Shown one piece after another: positions 38,901 to 47,875 of a DNA stretch of 64,000 nucleotides. Source of the DNA: CAZHFW01 sp964531675 (lineage in GTDB: Bacteria > Planctomycetota > Phycisphaerae > Phycisphaerales > UBA1924); assembly GCA_964531675.1 (NCBI GenBank), contig CAZHFW010000002.1, forward strand, positions 62,001-126,000, written 5' to 3'. A program made the position numbers and the translations under genes. The notes beneath the pieces are model-generated. The model was not told where the DNA came from. It made no database searches and was given only the letters and a program-made list of their open reading frames with translations. The number at the start of each line of letters is the position of its first letter. Positions within the stretch are counted from its first letter, which is position 1.

Positions 38901-41900
38901 ATGCTGACGCGTGCAAGACATTTCGGTGCGTTCCTGATCGCGATGCTGGCGCTGGCGATTCCTGGCGGGAACGCCTGGGCGGTGAACTACTACGTCCGCG
39001 CCACCGGCGTGGACACCAACGACGGCAAGTCCGCCGCCACCGCCTTCAAGACGGTGCAGAAGGCCATGAGCGTCGCCGCAGCGGGCGATGTGATCTACAT
39101 CGGCAAGGGCACCTTCACGGGCGCCGTCACCTCCGTGCGGGCCGGCACCGCCACCAACAAGATCCGCCTCTTCGGCGACACCACCGGCGCGTACACCGGC
39201 GACAAAGGCACGCCCACGCTCAACACCACCTCCGGCGCGACCGTCACCATCACCCACGACAACATCGAGTTCCAGGCCATCAACATCACCGGTACCGTGA
39301 GCCCCGTCGTCTGGAGCGGCGCGGGCGGCGCGCTCCGCTCGCTCAACGTCTCCAAGGGCTCCAGCGGCACCATCAGGCTCTCCGCCGGCTCGCTCCTGCT
39401 CGCCTCCGTCAAGGTCCTCAACGGCACATCGGACGCCCTGACCGTCACCGGCGGCACGCTCACCCTCAACACCTGCACCGTCTACAAGAACGCCGGGCGA
39501 GGCGTCGTCGTCAACGGCGCTGCCGCCTCGGCGGTCCTCGACCGCAACACGTTCTACACCAACACCGGGTACACCGTCGAGCTCCTGGCGGGCTCGCTCA
39601 CCATGACCAACAACCTGGTCCGCAACACCACCAACGGCGTGCGCGTCGCCGCGGGCACCGCCCAGATCTGGAACAACACCTTCTTCGCCGCCGGAAGCAA
39701 CGGTCTCCTCCAGGCCGGCGGCACCGTCACCGCCCAGAACAACATCTTCACCCAGGTCACCAACGCCCTGGTCTACACCGCGGGCACGCTCACCCACAAC
39801 AACAACCTGTACTGGAACAACACCGTCAACTACACCGGAACCGTGGCCGCCACCAAGGACGTCGCCTCGGATCCCAAGTTCATCTCCGCCAGCAACTGGG
39901 GGCTCCAGACCTCCTCGCCCGCGATCGACATGGGCGCGACGACGACCCTGACCGCCCTGGATCGCACCGGCGCCGCCAGGCCGCGCGGACCCGCCTACGA
40001 CATCGGCGCCTACGAAGTCACCGGCCCCTCCAAGACCGTGCCCTACTTCACGGACTTCGAAGCGACCGGCACGCCCGGCACCGAGTGGACCTCGACCGCG
40101 GTGCTCACCAGCACCCAGAGCACGCGCTTCGCCGGACCCTTCGCCAACGCGACCCTCGGCCTGCGCCTGACCACCACGCCAGGCACCGACTACACGCTCA
40201 TCTTCGACGTCTACTTCCTCGCGACCTGGGACGGCGACAGCACCACCTACGGCCCAGACTACTTCGGCGTCGGCGTCGATGGCGAGGTCATGCTCCGCTC
40301 CACCTACGCCTACCCCGGTTACGCCTTCCCCTGGTCCTGGCCCGATCAGCCCGAGACCTGGCGCGGCGCGTTCACCGGGATCACCAACCAGGTTGGTGTG
40401 ATGCGATCCGTCGTCGTGGACTTCACCGCCGAGAACGCCGTGACGTTCGTGACGTTCTTCGGCGAAAACCTGCAAGGCTGGTCCGACGAAGGCTGGGGCA
40501 TCGACAACGTCCGCGTCGTGACCGCCGCCAACGCCGCGGCGTACCGCCCCGCGTATGAGGAGTCGGGCCGCCTCTCCGGCTTCGATCAGGTCGTCTCTTC
40601 GGGCGAGGCCGCCGGCCTCTTCTGGGGCGATTTCGACGCCGATGGCCGCCAGGACGCCATTCAGGGTGGCGGCGCAACCTCCAGACTCAGCCTGAACACC
40701 GGCGGCTCATTCCTCACCTCAACCTTCACCAACGTCGTGCGCCAAGGCGCGATCGCGGACTTCAACAACGATGGCACGCTCGACTTCTGGGGCATCGGTC
40801 CGAGCGACGCCCTGACCCTCTTCCTGAACTCGGGCTCGGCCGCCTTCACCTCCAATCCCATGACCTCCAAGCGGATCTCGAACAACGAGGGCCTCGCCGC
40901 CGCGGACATGAACGGCGATGGATACTGCGATCTCGCGGTCTTCGCAGGCTCGGGAAACTTCGCCTACATGGCCGACCCATCCCTCGCGGCCGATCCCACC
41001 GCGCTCGTCGCGGGCTCCAAAGCCCCCGCGATGATCGGATGGAGCCTCAGCAACACCGTCTTCCCCACCAGCGCCCTGGACGCGGGCAATGGCAACTTCT
41101 GCTCCTCGGCCGACGTGAACAACGACGGTTACCCCGACTTCTTCTACCACTACAGCACCGGACGCCTGTTCCTCTCCAATGGCGATGGCACCTACACCTC
41201 CAACTCCCGCGGCATCAAGGTCGTCACAGGCGAGTCCGACAAGGCCGGCTCGGTCTGGGGCGACTTTGACAACGACGGCAACGTCGACCTCTTCGTCGCA
41301 AGCCGCAACAGCGCCGCGGTCTCGCTCTGGAAGAACCCGGGCGGCACCGCGAACTTCACCGACGTCGCCAGCGCCCGAGGCATCGCCCCCGGCGCGGGCG
41401 TTCTGGGCTGCGACTTCGGCGACTACGACAACGACGGAAATCTTGATCTGTACCTCACCCTGACCACCGGGCAGGCCATCCTGTACCGCAATCAGGGACC
41501 GCCCAGCTATGACTTCGTCGCCCAGCCGCTCTCGGGCGTCGCGGTGGAAACCCGCGGCGGCGATGTCTCCTTCATCGACGTCGACAACGATGGCAACCTC
41601 GACCTCGCCCTCACCAGCGAGAACTCCGCATACCCGTCGCTCCTCTACGAGAACCAGAACGCCAACCCGAACTTCCTGCTCGTGCGCGTCCTGGGTCGCG
41701 GACCGGGCGGCATCAACAAGGCCGCGGTGGGCACACGCGTCGAACTCTGGGACTCGTCCAACAAGAAGTTCATCGCACGCCGCGATATCGGCGCCGCCAA
41801 GGGCTACGGCGGACAGAGCGAGCTCATCGCGCACTTCGGCGGCGTGAAGACCACCAGCGCCTACACGCTCCGGATCATCTCCGGCTCCAAGAGCTACGCC

Positions 41901-42038
41901 GTCTCAGGCATCGTCCCGGGATCCGTGACCACCACCATCAGCGCCGAAGTCATCCCGCAGATGTACACCTTCGACGAGAGCAAGTACGTCCAGGGCGTGA
42001 AGATCGTCCGCTGGCGCGAGCAGGGCCCCGACGAGTAA
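38901..42038 (+). CDS. Secreted beta-helix / FG-GAP / ASPIC-UnbV protein
   Basis: 1,045 residues with a signal peptide (about 1-27). Residues 30-380 form a right-handed parallel beta-helix of the pectate-lyase type, starting with YYVRATGVDTNDGKS and with Asn/Thr-rich turns. A beta-sandwich follows (about 385-540). From about 570, seven FG-GAP/VCBS Ca-binding units occur, such as DFDADGRQDA, DFNNDGTLDF, DMNGDGYCDL, DVNNDGYPDF, DFDNDGNVDL, DYDNDGNLDL and DVDNDGNLDL. The end (about 927-1015) resembles the ASPIC/UnbV domain (AVGTRVELWDSSNKK, GYGGQSELIAHFG). No catalytic residues are evident; a polysaccharide- or adhesion-related role is inferred. AGGATCGCC precedes the ATG. Confidence 0.85.
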   Translation: MLTRARHFGAFLIAMLALAIPGGNAWAVNYYVRATGVDTNDGKSAATAFKTVQKAMSVAAAGDVIYIGKGTFTGAVTSVRAGTATNKIRLFGDTTGAYTGDKGTPTLNTTSGATVTITHDNIEFQAINITGTVSPVVWSGAGGALRSLNVSKGSSGTIRLSAGSLLLASVKVLNGTSDALTVTGGTLTLNTCTVYKNAGRGVVVNGAAASAVLDRNTFYTNTGYTVELLAGSLTMTNNLVRNTTNGVRVAAGTAQIWNNTFFAAGSNGLLQAGGTVTAQNNIFTQVTNALVYTAGTLTHNNNLYWNNTVNYTGTVAATKDVASDPKFISASNWGLQTSSPAIDMGATTTLTALDRTGAARPRGPAYDIGAYEVTGPSKTVPYFTDFEATGTPGTEWTSTAVLTSTQSTRFAGPFANATLGLRLTTTPGTDYTLIFDVYFLATWDGDSTTYGPDYFGVGVDGEVMLRSTYAYPGYAFPWSWPDQPETWRGAFTGITNQVGVMRSVVVDFTAENAVTFVTFFGENLQGWSDEGWGIDNVRVVTAANAAAYRPAYEESGRLSGFDQVVSSGEAAGLFWGDFDADGRQDAIQGGGATSRLSLNTGGSFLTSTFTNVVRQGAIADFNNDGTLDFWGIGPSDALTLFLNSGSAAFTSNPMTSKRISNNEGLAAADMNGDGYCDLAVFAGSGNFAYMADPSLAADPTALVAGSKAPAMIGWSLSNTVFPTSALDAGNGNFCSSADVNNDGYPDFFYHYSTGRLFLSNGDGTYTSNSRGIKVVTGESDKAGSVWGDFDNDGNVDLFVASRNSAAVSLWKNPGGTANFTDVASARGIAPGAGVLGCDFGDYDNDGNLDLYLTLTTGQAILYRNQGPPSYDFVAQPLSGVAVETRGGDVSFIDVDNDGNLDLALTSENSAYPSLLYENQNANPNFLLVRVLGRGPGGINKAAVGTRVELWDSSNKKFIARRDIGAAKGYGGQSELIAHFGGVKTTSAYTLRIISGSKSYAVSGIVPGSVTTTISAEVIPQMYTFDESKYVQGVKIVRWREQGPDE

Positions 42039-42055
42039 GCCCCCCAAAGAAGACA

Positions 42056-42077
42056 GGCGGCCGAACGCTCGGCCGCC
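42056..42077 (+). terminator. Hairpin after the beta-helix gene, possible terminator
   Basis: Perfect 9-bp GC stem (42056-42064 with 42069-42077) with a four-base loop, 17 bases after the stop. There is no T-run, so termination is uncertain. Confidence 0.45.
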
Positions 42078-42257
42078 CGCCTCGTGGGGTGATGTCCGGA
42101 CCGGTGAGGCCAGGCCGTCGCGGGCACGCCGCGTCGGGCCATGGGCCAGATAGTGCGATTCGAACTATTGGTCGCATGACGCATCTCAGAGTTCCCGCGT
42201 CCCGGGCCTGAATTCCATCAGACGCACGAGATTGTATTTTGGTAGGGTGTTTTGACG

Positions 42258-42869
42258 ATGCGACGTCGACGTCACAGCGAGCTCGAGTGCTTTGTCCTTG
42301 GCCTGGTCTGGCAGACGGGGCCCTGCAGCCCTTACGAGGTCCGCAGGCACATGCTGGCGTCCCCCTCCAGCCAGTGGTCGGGCAGCGCCGGGTCCATTTA
42401 TCCCCTCATGGTCAGGCTGCGCAAGGCCGGCCTGCTCTCGGCCAAGGCGGAAAGGCGGGGGAACCGCCGGCGTCGCGAATACACCATCACGCCCGAGGGC
42501 ATGGCGATTCTGCGGGCCTGGATGGGCCCCCCCATGAGCCCGGAAGTCCTGACCGTCGCCCACGACCCGCTGCGCTCGCGGGCCCGGTTCCTGGAGGCGC
42601 TCACACCCGCCCAGCAAAGGGCGTGGGTCAAAGCCGCCCGCGACGCCATCGACGAGGTCGAGCGCCGCGTGCGGGCCTGGGAAGGCAAGCACAGCGGGCT
42701 GGGCATCGGCGCCGCAATCACCCACGCCAGCGGCGAACTGGACGTCAGTTCGAGGCGGAGCTGGCTGAATCGGGTGGAGCGGGTGCTTGAGGGGGCGGAG
42801 CCGTCCACGTCCCGCACACCGCCTGCACCAGCTCGCGAAGGTTCATCCCGGCGCGATGGTCGCAGTTGA
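42258..42869 (+). CDS. PadR-family transcriptional regulator
   Basis: 203 residues. The N-terminal winged helix follows the PadR pattern: LECFVLGLVWQTGPCSPYEVRRHM, then GSAGSIYPLMVRLRKAGLLSAKAERRG and RREYTITPEGMAIL. The C-terminal part (about 95-175) is helical, for dimerisation and ligand binding, and ends in a disordered Ser/Pro/Arg tail. It probably represses a nearby transporter or enzyme, but the target is not evident. ATG 42258 is used; a TTG two codons earlier is possible. Its last 125 bases overlap the end of the convergent serine-hydrolase gene. Confidence 0.85.
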   Translation: MRRRRHSELECFVLGLVWQTGPCSPYEVRRHMLASPSSQWSGSAGSIYPLMVRLRKAGLLSAKAERRGNRRRREYTITPEGMAILRAWMGPPMSPEVLTVAHDPLRSRARFLEALTPAQQRAWVKAARDAIDEVERRVRAWEGKHSGLGIGAAITHASGELDVSSRRSWLNRVERVLEGAEPSTSRTPPAPAREGSSRRDGRS

Positions 42870-43872
42870 TCTGCGCCGCCCCTGCTGCCCGGAGCTCAGG
42901 CCAGTACGCGACGATCGAGCAATACCCCGGGAACCGGCCGGCGTGGCCCCAGGCCATGCCGAACGGGCATGGATAGACCTGCACCCCCAGGCCGTATTTG
43001 TCGTGCGGGCCAAGCGGCTTGGATTCGACCGCCGCCCCCGCCAGCAGCCCGCGCTCCGCACGGCCCAGAAAGTCCGTCGTAAAGATCGTGTAGAAGAAGC
43101 GCGCAAGGTCGCTCGCTGATGTCACCACCCCGTCGCCGGTGTACTCAAACTGCGGGTTCATCGCGTACCGGCCCTCAGACGCGACCTCACTTGGCACCGG
43201 GAACAGGTTCTTCTCGCCCACGTACCCGCTGACCAGGCCCGGCAAGTCAGGACGGTCCTGCGCAAGCGAGCTCGTCAGCCCGAGCGGCTTCAGAACCAGG
43301 CTCCCGAGCTGATCGAAGTAGGGGGCCTGACCAAGCTCCTCGATGATCGCGCCGACGAGGATGTAGTTGGCGTCGCCATACGACCAGCCCGCCCCGGGTT
43401 CGAAGTGCGTCGGGCCCGCGCAGACGAACGCCGCCAGCTCATCCGCGGACCATGAGCGCCAAGGCTCCTTGGCGAGTGCCGCCAGAAAGTCGGGACGTTC
43501 GACATGCTCCGAGATGCCCGACGTGTGCGTCAGCAGCACCCGCAGCGTGATGCGGCCAGCGTGCCGGAGGCTCGGATACCACGCGCGCCCCCGGAGCCAC
43601 GCGCCGATGGGCGTGTCCAGCGAGCCCGCCAGACCCCCCTTGGATTCCAGGAGCTTGGCGAGCGTGACCACCGCGTAGGTCTTCCCGATCGAGCCCGCGG
43701 GGATGCGGGCGTCGGTGGACATCGCCATCGCGGGCGCAAGCCGGGAAACCCCCGCCGCCGCAGTATGGGCCGACCCATCGGGCAGGATCAGCGCCAGGTT
43801 CACGCCCGGCGCGCCGGTGCGTTCGACAAACGTGCGGGCGACCGCCCGGAGCGCGTCGTTGAGCATGCACAT
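42745..43872 (-). CDS. Serine hydrolase of the beta-lactamase/AmpC-like family
   Basis: 375 residues. The nucleophile motif SxxK is SIGK (within AGSIGKTYAVVTLAKLL), followed by LLTHTSGISEH, the usual LLxHTSG block. The second motif YxN reads YGD in GWSYGDANYILVG, a departure from the common YSN. The third (H/KxG) is HAG in AWGHAGRFPG. Members include esterases, D-aminopeptidases and penicillin-recognising enzymes, so substrate is open and antibiotic resistance should not be assumed. No signal peptide. ATG 43872 and ATG 43866 are both possible. Convergent overlap with the PadR gene; the Fic gene lies upstream. Confidence 0.85.
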   Translation of the reverse strand: MCMLNDALRAVARTFVERTGAPGVNLALILPDGSAHTAAAGVSRLAPAMAMSTDARIPAGSIGKTYAVVTLAKLLESKGGLAGSLDTPIGAWLRGRAWYPSLRHAGRITLRVLLTHTSGISEHVERPDFLAALAKEPWRSWSADELAAFVCAGPTHFEPGAGWSYGDANYILVGAIIEELGQAPYFDQLGSLVLKPLGLTSSLAQDRPDLPGLVSGYVGEKNLFPVPSEVASEGRYAMNPQFEYTGDGVVTSASDLARFFYTIFTTDFLGRAERGLLAGAAVESKPLGPHDKYGLGVQVYPCPFGMAWGHAGRFPGYCSIVAYWPELRAAGAAQINCDHRAGMNLRELVQAVCGTWTAPPPQAPAPPDSASSASN

Positions 43873-43903
43873 GGTACGAAAAGAACGATCGGCGGTTCCC
43901 GGT

Positions 43904-45238
43904 TCACTTGCGGCGTTTGCCGTGGACGCGCTCGGGCAGCTTGGGCGTCGCGATGTACAGGACTTCCTTGCCCCGCTTCATCGTGGTGAGCAGGCCGAGT
44001 TTGACGAGGGCCTCCAGATCGGCCCTGGCCGTGGCGAGCACAATGCCGTTGGAGTTGGCGTGCGACTTCACGGTGTACTGGGTGAGCGGGTGTCGCAGCG
44101 CGTGCTCGAGGAGGAGTCGCTGGCGGAGGTTGAGTTCTGACGCGATTCCGATCAGTTGGCCGGAGCGGGCGACCCTGGCCTCCTCGGCCTGAGCTCTGGC
44201 GGCGAGACTCTGCATCGCTTGACGGATGACGTCAAGCTTGTAGAGCAGGAAGTACGTCAGATCGCCCTCGTCAAGCTCAACGTCGAGAAACGCTTGCGGG
44301 TACTTGGCATAGCCCTTCCCGACGATCTCCGAGATGGAGAGGTACTCAAAGAGTCCGTAGCCCGCCCGAAGCATGGACCAATAGAAGACAGCACGCGCGG
44401 TTCGCCCATTGCCATCCACGAATGGATGGGCGTATCCGATCAGGAAATGGAGGATGGATGCGCGCAGCACGGGGTGTATGAAGGGGCCGCCCGAGTTGTT
44501 CGCCAGATTGCAGATTGCCCGAAGGAGCCCTGGGAGCGATCCCGCGTCAGGTGGCACAAAGATCACGGATTCATCGCGAGCGTCGATGATTCGGATGTCA
44601 TCAGATGCGGTCCGCCAGCGGCCGACGCCGGAGGAATCGGCGAGAGTACCTCTCACCAGCAGGTCTTGGAGCTCCAGGAGAAAGTCGGGCGAGAGCGGCG
44701 AGCCAGCCCGACTCTTCACCAGTTGCATCGCGTGAAGATTGTTGAGGATCATCCGTTCATCGACTGTCGCGGCAGGCTTGCCAGACCGGAGAAGCTCGGA
44801 GGCACGGCGGCGAGTCGCGCTGGCGCCTTCCATGATGGAAGACTCGGTTGCCTCCGTCATCGCAACGTTTGACTGCAGGCGCCCAGCCGTGATCTCTCCG
44901 CCGCCGACCAGAACACGCATCCGCTTGACGTAGGCCGACTCCAGTCCGGATGAGAGGGCGTCAAGCGGATCGCCCGCGGCGCGATCAATCTCGTGCAGAG
45001 GTTGATTCAGCTCGGGTGTGTTGACGAAGCTGAACACCCCGCCCTCGACTCGTTGAACCGGAAGGACCGTCCGCAAGACGTCGCGATGGCGCTTGACCGC
45101 CGCCCAAGCGGCCTCCGGATCGTGGCCGAGTTCCGCCGCGACGTACCGGAACTTTCGCCAGGGTCGGTAGCCCTCCGCAAGCGCCCTCAACTCATCGGAC
45201 GCAAAATCGCCGTGGCCGGCCCCGGACGCACCTGACAA
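43904..45238 (-). CDS. Fic-domain AMPylase-like protein
   Basis: 444 residues. The Fic core motif is intact: HPFVDGNGRTAR at 271-282, so it should transfer AMP (or another nucleotide) to a hydroxyl side chain. An inhibitory-helix motif of the S-x3-E-G type occurs N-terminally (Ser133, Glu137, Gly138), as in self-inhibited class II Fic proteins. The C-terminus (about 370-435) looks like a winged helix (YTVKSHANSNGIVLATARADLEALVKLGLL), common in Fic proteins that bind DNA. The start appears to be TTG 45238; no ATG is nearby. GC content looks lower than in the neighbours and the gene stands alone, which suggests acquisition. Targets unknown. Confidence 0.9.
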   Translation of the reverse strand: MSGASGAGHGDFASDELRALAEGYRPWRKFRYVAAELGHDPEAAWAAVKRHRDVLRTVLPVQRVEGGVFSFVNTPELNQPLHEIDRAAGDPLDALSSGLESAYVKRMRVLVGGGEITAGRLQSNVAMTEATESSIMEGASATRRRASELLRSGKPAATVDERMILNNLHAMQLVKSRAGSPLSPDFLLELQDLLVRGTLADSSGVGRWRTASDDIRIIDARDESVIFVPPDAGSLPGLLRAICNLANNSGGPFIHPVLRASILHFLIGYAHPFVDGNGRTARAVFYWSMLRAGYGLFEYLSISEIVGKGYAKYPQAFLDVELDEGDLTYFLLYKLDVIRQAMQSLAARAQAEEARVARSGQLIGIASELNLRQRLLLEHALRHPLTQYTVKSHANSNGIVLATARADLEALVKLGLLTTMKRGKEVLYIATPKLPERVHGKRRK

Positions 45239-45240
45239 TG

Positions 45241-45292
45241 GAGGGCGTTAATCCCTCTGATTCATAACCTATCTTGCTGTGAAAAACAGCAA
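45241..45292. promoter_or_regulatory. AT-rich Fic promoter region with two inverted repeats
   Basis: Immediately upstream of the Fic start are GAGGG/CCCTC (45241-45257, 7-base loop) and a perfect 7-bp repeat TTGCTGT/ACAGCAA (45274-45292, 5-base loop). A TTGACA on the minus strand (45302-45297) could be the -35 element, with the second repeat lying just downstream of it. The arrangement suits an operator, perhaps bound by the winged-helix end of the Fic protein itself. Confidence 0.4.
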
Positions 45293-45316
45293 ATGTCAAT
45301 CCTAAATTTTGACAAT

Positions 45317-46417
45317 TCAGCCATTGACGTTCATCACGACCTTGATCCCCTCGCCCGAGATCATGGTCTTGAACGCCTTCTGGAAGTCCTCCAGCGCGAA
45401 CTCGTGGGTGATGATGTCGTCCAGCTCGAGCTTGCCCGAAAGCAGCAGCTCCTCCATCTGGTACCACGTCTCGAACATCTTCCGGCCGTTGATCCCCAGG
45501 ACCGTGGCGCCCTTGAAGACGACGTGCTCGGTGATGTTCCAGGTGATGGGCTTGGACGGAATGCCCAGGATCGCCGCGGTCCCGCCGTTGCGCATCGCGC
45601 GGAAGCCCTGATCAAACGCGGACGGAGCGCCGGACATCTCCAGCAGCACGTCCACGCCCTCGCCCCGCGTCGCCTTCTTGATCTCGTTGATGTAGCCCTC
45701 GCCCTGACGCACGTCGAAGGCCTCGATCGCGCCGAGCTTCTTGGCCAGCGCCAGCCGCGCGGGGTTGACGTCGGTCGCGAAGATGCGCCCCGCGCCCGCC
45801 GCCCGGGCGACCGTGACCGCCATCAGACCGATGATGCCCACGCCCGAGATCAGCACGCTCTTGGCGCTGACGCCCGCCGCCATCACGGTGTGCACCGCGT
45901 TGCCGAGGGGATCAAGCACCGCCGCGACCTTGTCGGGAATCTTGGGATGCACAGGCCAGACGTTCTCTTCTGGAACAACCGCGTACTCGGCGAAGATGCC
46001 GTCGCGGTCGATGCCCAGGATCCGCGTGTCGCTGGCGATGTGGGCGTTGCCGGTGCGCGAGTTGAAGTCGACGCCCGCGGTGATGTGCCCTTCGGCCGAG
46101 ACCCGCAGGCCCGGCTTGTAGCGCGTGACCGCCGAGCCCACTTCCTCGATGACGCCCACGAACTCGTGGCCCGTCACGATCCCCACCGGGATCCGGCCCG
46201 CCGCCCACTGGTCCCATTCCCAGATGTGCCGGTCGGTCCCGCAGATCCCGACCTTCGAGATGCGCACCAGCACGTCGCGCGGTCCGCAGACCGGGCGCGG
46301 CCGCGCGGGGTCGAAGGCCAGACCTTCGCCCGCATGGTGCTTGTACAGCGCCCGCATGGTCTTGGTCGGGTGGTAGGAAATCCCGTGGGCCGAAGGACGG
46401 GCAGCAATCGTCGTCAT
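45317..46417 (-). CDS. tdh: L-threonine 3-dehydrogenase, lacking structural-zinc cysteines
   Basis: Zinc-dependent NAD oxidoreductase converting threonine to 2-amino-3-ketobutyrate. 366 residues. GICGTDRHIWEWDQWA (catalytic Cys59), GHEFVG (His84, Glu85) and LDPLGNAVHT (near 168-177) are characteristic of Tdh rather than other alcohol dehydrogenases. The Rossmann motif is GVGIIGLMA. In E. coli Tdh four cysteines in the GHITCGHC...C region bind a structural zinc; here the aligned residues are Ala114, Asp117, Ser120 and Ala128. A 20-residue extension precedes the family start; ATG 46417 has GAGG upstream. No kbl gene is adjacent. Confidence 0.9.
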   Translation of the reverse strand: MTTIAARPSAHGISYHPTKTMRALYKHHAGEGLAFDPARPRPVCGPRDVLVRISKVGICGTDRHIWEWDQWAAGRIPVGIVTGHEFVGVIEEVGSAVTRYKPGLRVSAEGHITAGVDFNSRTGNAHIASDTRILGIDRDGIFAEYAVVPEENVWPVHPKIPDKVAAVLDPLGNAVHTVMAAGVSAKSVLISGVGIIGLMAVTVARAAGAGRIFATDVNPARLALAKKLGAIEAFDVRQGEGYINEIKKATRGEGVDVLLEMSGAPSAFDQGFRAMRNGGTAAILGIPSKPITWNITEHVVFKGATVLGINGRKMFETWYQMEELLLSGKLELDDIITHEFALEDFQKAFKTMISGEGIKVVMNVNG

Positions 46418-46608
46418 CCCGCATCCTCAACAGCGAGCGGGGCGTCAAGGCACGCCGCCCGCAACCGGTGTGGGCTCCGCCGGGTACATACCGGTCGAGC
46501 CTTGCCATCGTATTCACGACCGGGCGGAGGTCCGAGCGCCGCCCTCCAGAAACCAACCCCGACCCAACCCGAACAGCAGCGGCCGGACCGACGTAGACTT
46601 GCCCCCGG

Positions 46609-47829
46609 ATGCCTCCCGTGAGCCGCAAACCCGCCGCACCCGCACCCTTTGCGTACATCGCCGCCCGGGCCGACGGCGGACGCTCCGTCGGGATCCGCAC
46701 CGCCAGCAGCGAACGCCATCTGGCCGAACAGCTCCGCCGCGAACGCCTCGTCCCCGTGCGCACGCTCAGACTCCCAGGCGGCTTCGGCAACGCCGAAGGT
46801 GGCAAGTTCACCCTCAAGGACCAGGCCGAGCTCCACGTCCAGCTCGCCCAGCTCCTCACCCGCGGCGTCCCCCTGGTCGAAGCCCTCGAAGTCACGCACG
46901 CCTGCGTCGGCGCCGCCGCCAAGCCCCGCGTCGCCAAGATGCGCGAGCTGGTCGCCTCGGGCTCGAGCTTCGCCGACGCCTGCAAAGCGGTCGAAGGCTT
47001 CGACAACGTCACCATCGCGGTCTATCGCGCCGCCGAACGCACCGGCGATCTGGGCGGCGCCGCCAAACAGCTCGCCACAACCACCCGCCGCACCCTCGCG
47101 ATCAAGGGCAAAGCCGCAACCCTGCTCATGTACCCCGCGATCGTGCTCACGATCTCGGTCGCGGTCACCGTGATGATGCTCGTCGCCATCGTGCCCAAGA
47201 TCGGCAACGCGATCAAGGAAGCCAGCGGCCAGCCTCTCCCGGTGTACACCCGGATCTCCGTCGCGGTCGGCGAGTTCATGCGCGACCAGTGGCTCATCAT
47301 GCTCGGAGGCGTCCTCGCCATCGCGGTCCTCGCGTATCTCATGCGCGGCGCCATCGTGGAGCTGATCAATCGCGCCATGCGCACCCTGCCGCTCATGCGC
47401 GAGGTCGTCATGGCCCAGGAGTCGGCCCGCTTCTTCACCGTCATGGCCGCCATGACCCGCTCGGGCGTCACGCTCGGCGACGCGCTGGGCGTGGGCGTCG
47501 GCGCCATCGGCCATCCCAAGCTCAAGAAGCAGCTCGTGAACCTGCGCAACAAGCTCATCGAGGGCGGCGTCCTCCGCACGCTCATCGACACCGTCGACGC
47601 GCTGCCCATGCCCACCAGGCGACTCCTCATCGCCGCCGAACGCTCGGGCGATCTTCAGAACGCCTTCGACACCCTCGCGCAGGACACCGCCGAAGAACTC
47701 GACCGCCGCTCCTCGCGCCTGCTCGCCGCCCTGGAGCCCATCCTCATCGTCATCATGTTCCTGATGATCGGTTCGCTCCTGCTCTCGATCATGATCCCGC
47801 TCATGAAGCTCAGCTCGCAGGTCATGTGA
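46609..47829 (+). CDS. Type II secretion / type IV pilus inner-membrane protein F
   Basis: 406 residues of the GspF/PilC family, with two T2SSF domains (about 65-190 and 265-390). Each is a helical bundle followed by membrane segments. Conserved pieces are FTLKDQAELHVQLAQLLTRGVPLVEAL, YRAAERTGDLGGAAKQL, the membrane stretch LLMYPAIVLTISVAVTVMMLV, FFTVMAAMTRSGVTLGDAL, AAERSGDLQNAFDTLA and the last helix ILIVIMFLMIGSLLLSIMIPL. It forms the platform for pilus or pseudopilus assembly. No other gsp or pil gene is adjacent, so it is an orphan here; in planctomycetes these genes are often scattered. Confidence 0.9.
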   Translation: MPPVSRKPAAPAPFAYIAARADGGRSVGIRTASSERHLAEQLRRERLVPVRTLRLPGGFGNAEGGKFTLKDQAELHVQLAQLLTRGVPLVEALEVTHACVGAAAKPRVAKMRELVASGSSFADACKAVEGFDNVTIAVYRAAERTGDLGGAAKQLATTTRRTLAIKGKAATLLMYPAIVLTISVAVTVMMLVAIVPKIGNAIKEASGQPLPVYTRISVAVGEFMRDQWLIMLGGVLAIAVLAYLMRGAIVELINRAMRTLPLMREVVMAQESARFFTVMAAMTRSGVTLGDALGVGVGAIGHPKLKKQLVNLRNKLIEGGVLRTLIDTVDALPMPTRRLLIAAERSGDLQNAFDTLAQDTAEELDRRSSRLLAALEPILIVIMFLMIGSLLLSIMIPLMKLSSQVM

Positions 47830-47875
47830 CCAGGCCGGTTGCCCCCGCCCAGTTGAATCAGATCAGCTGACCCGA

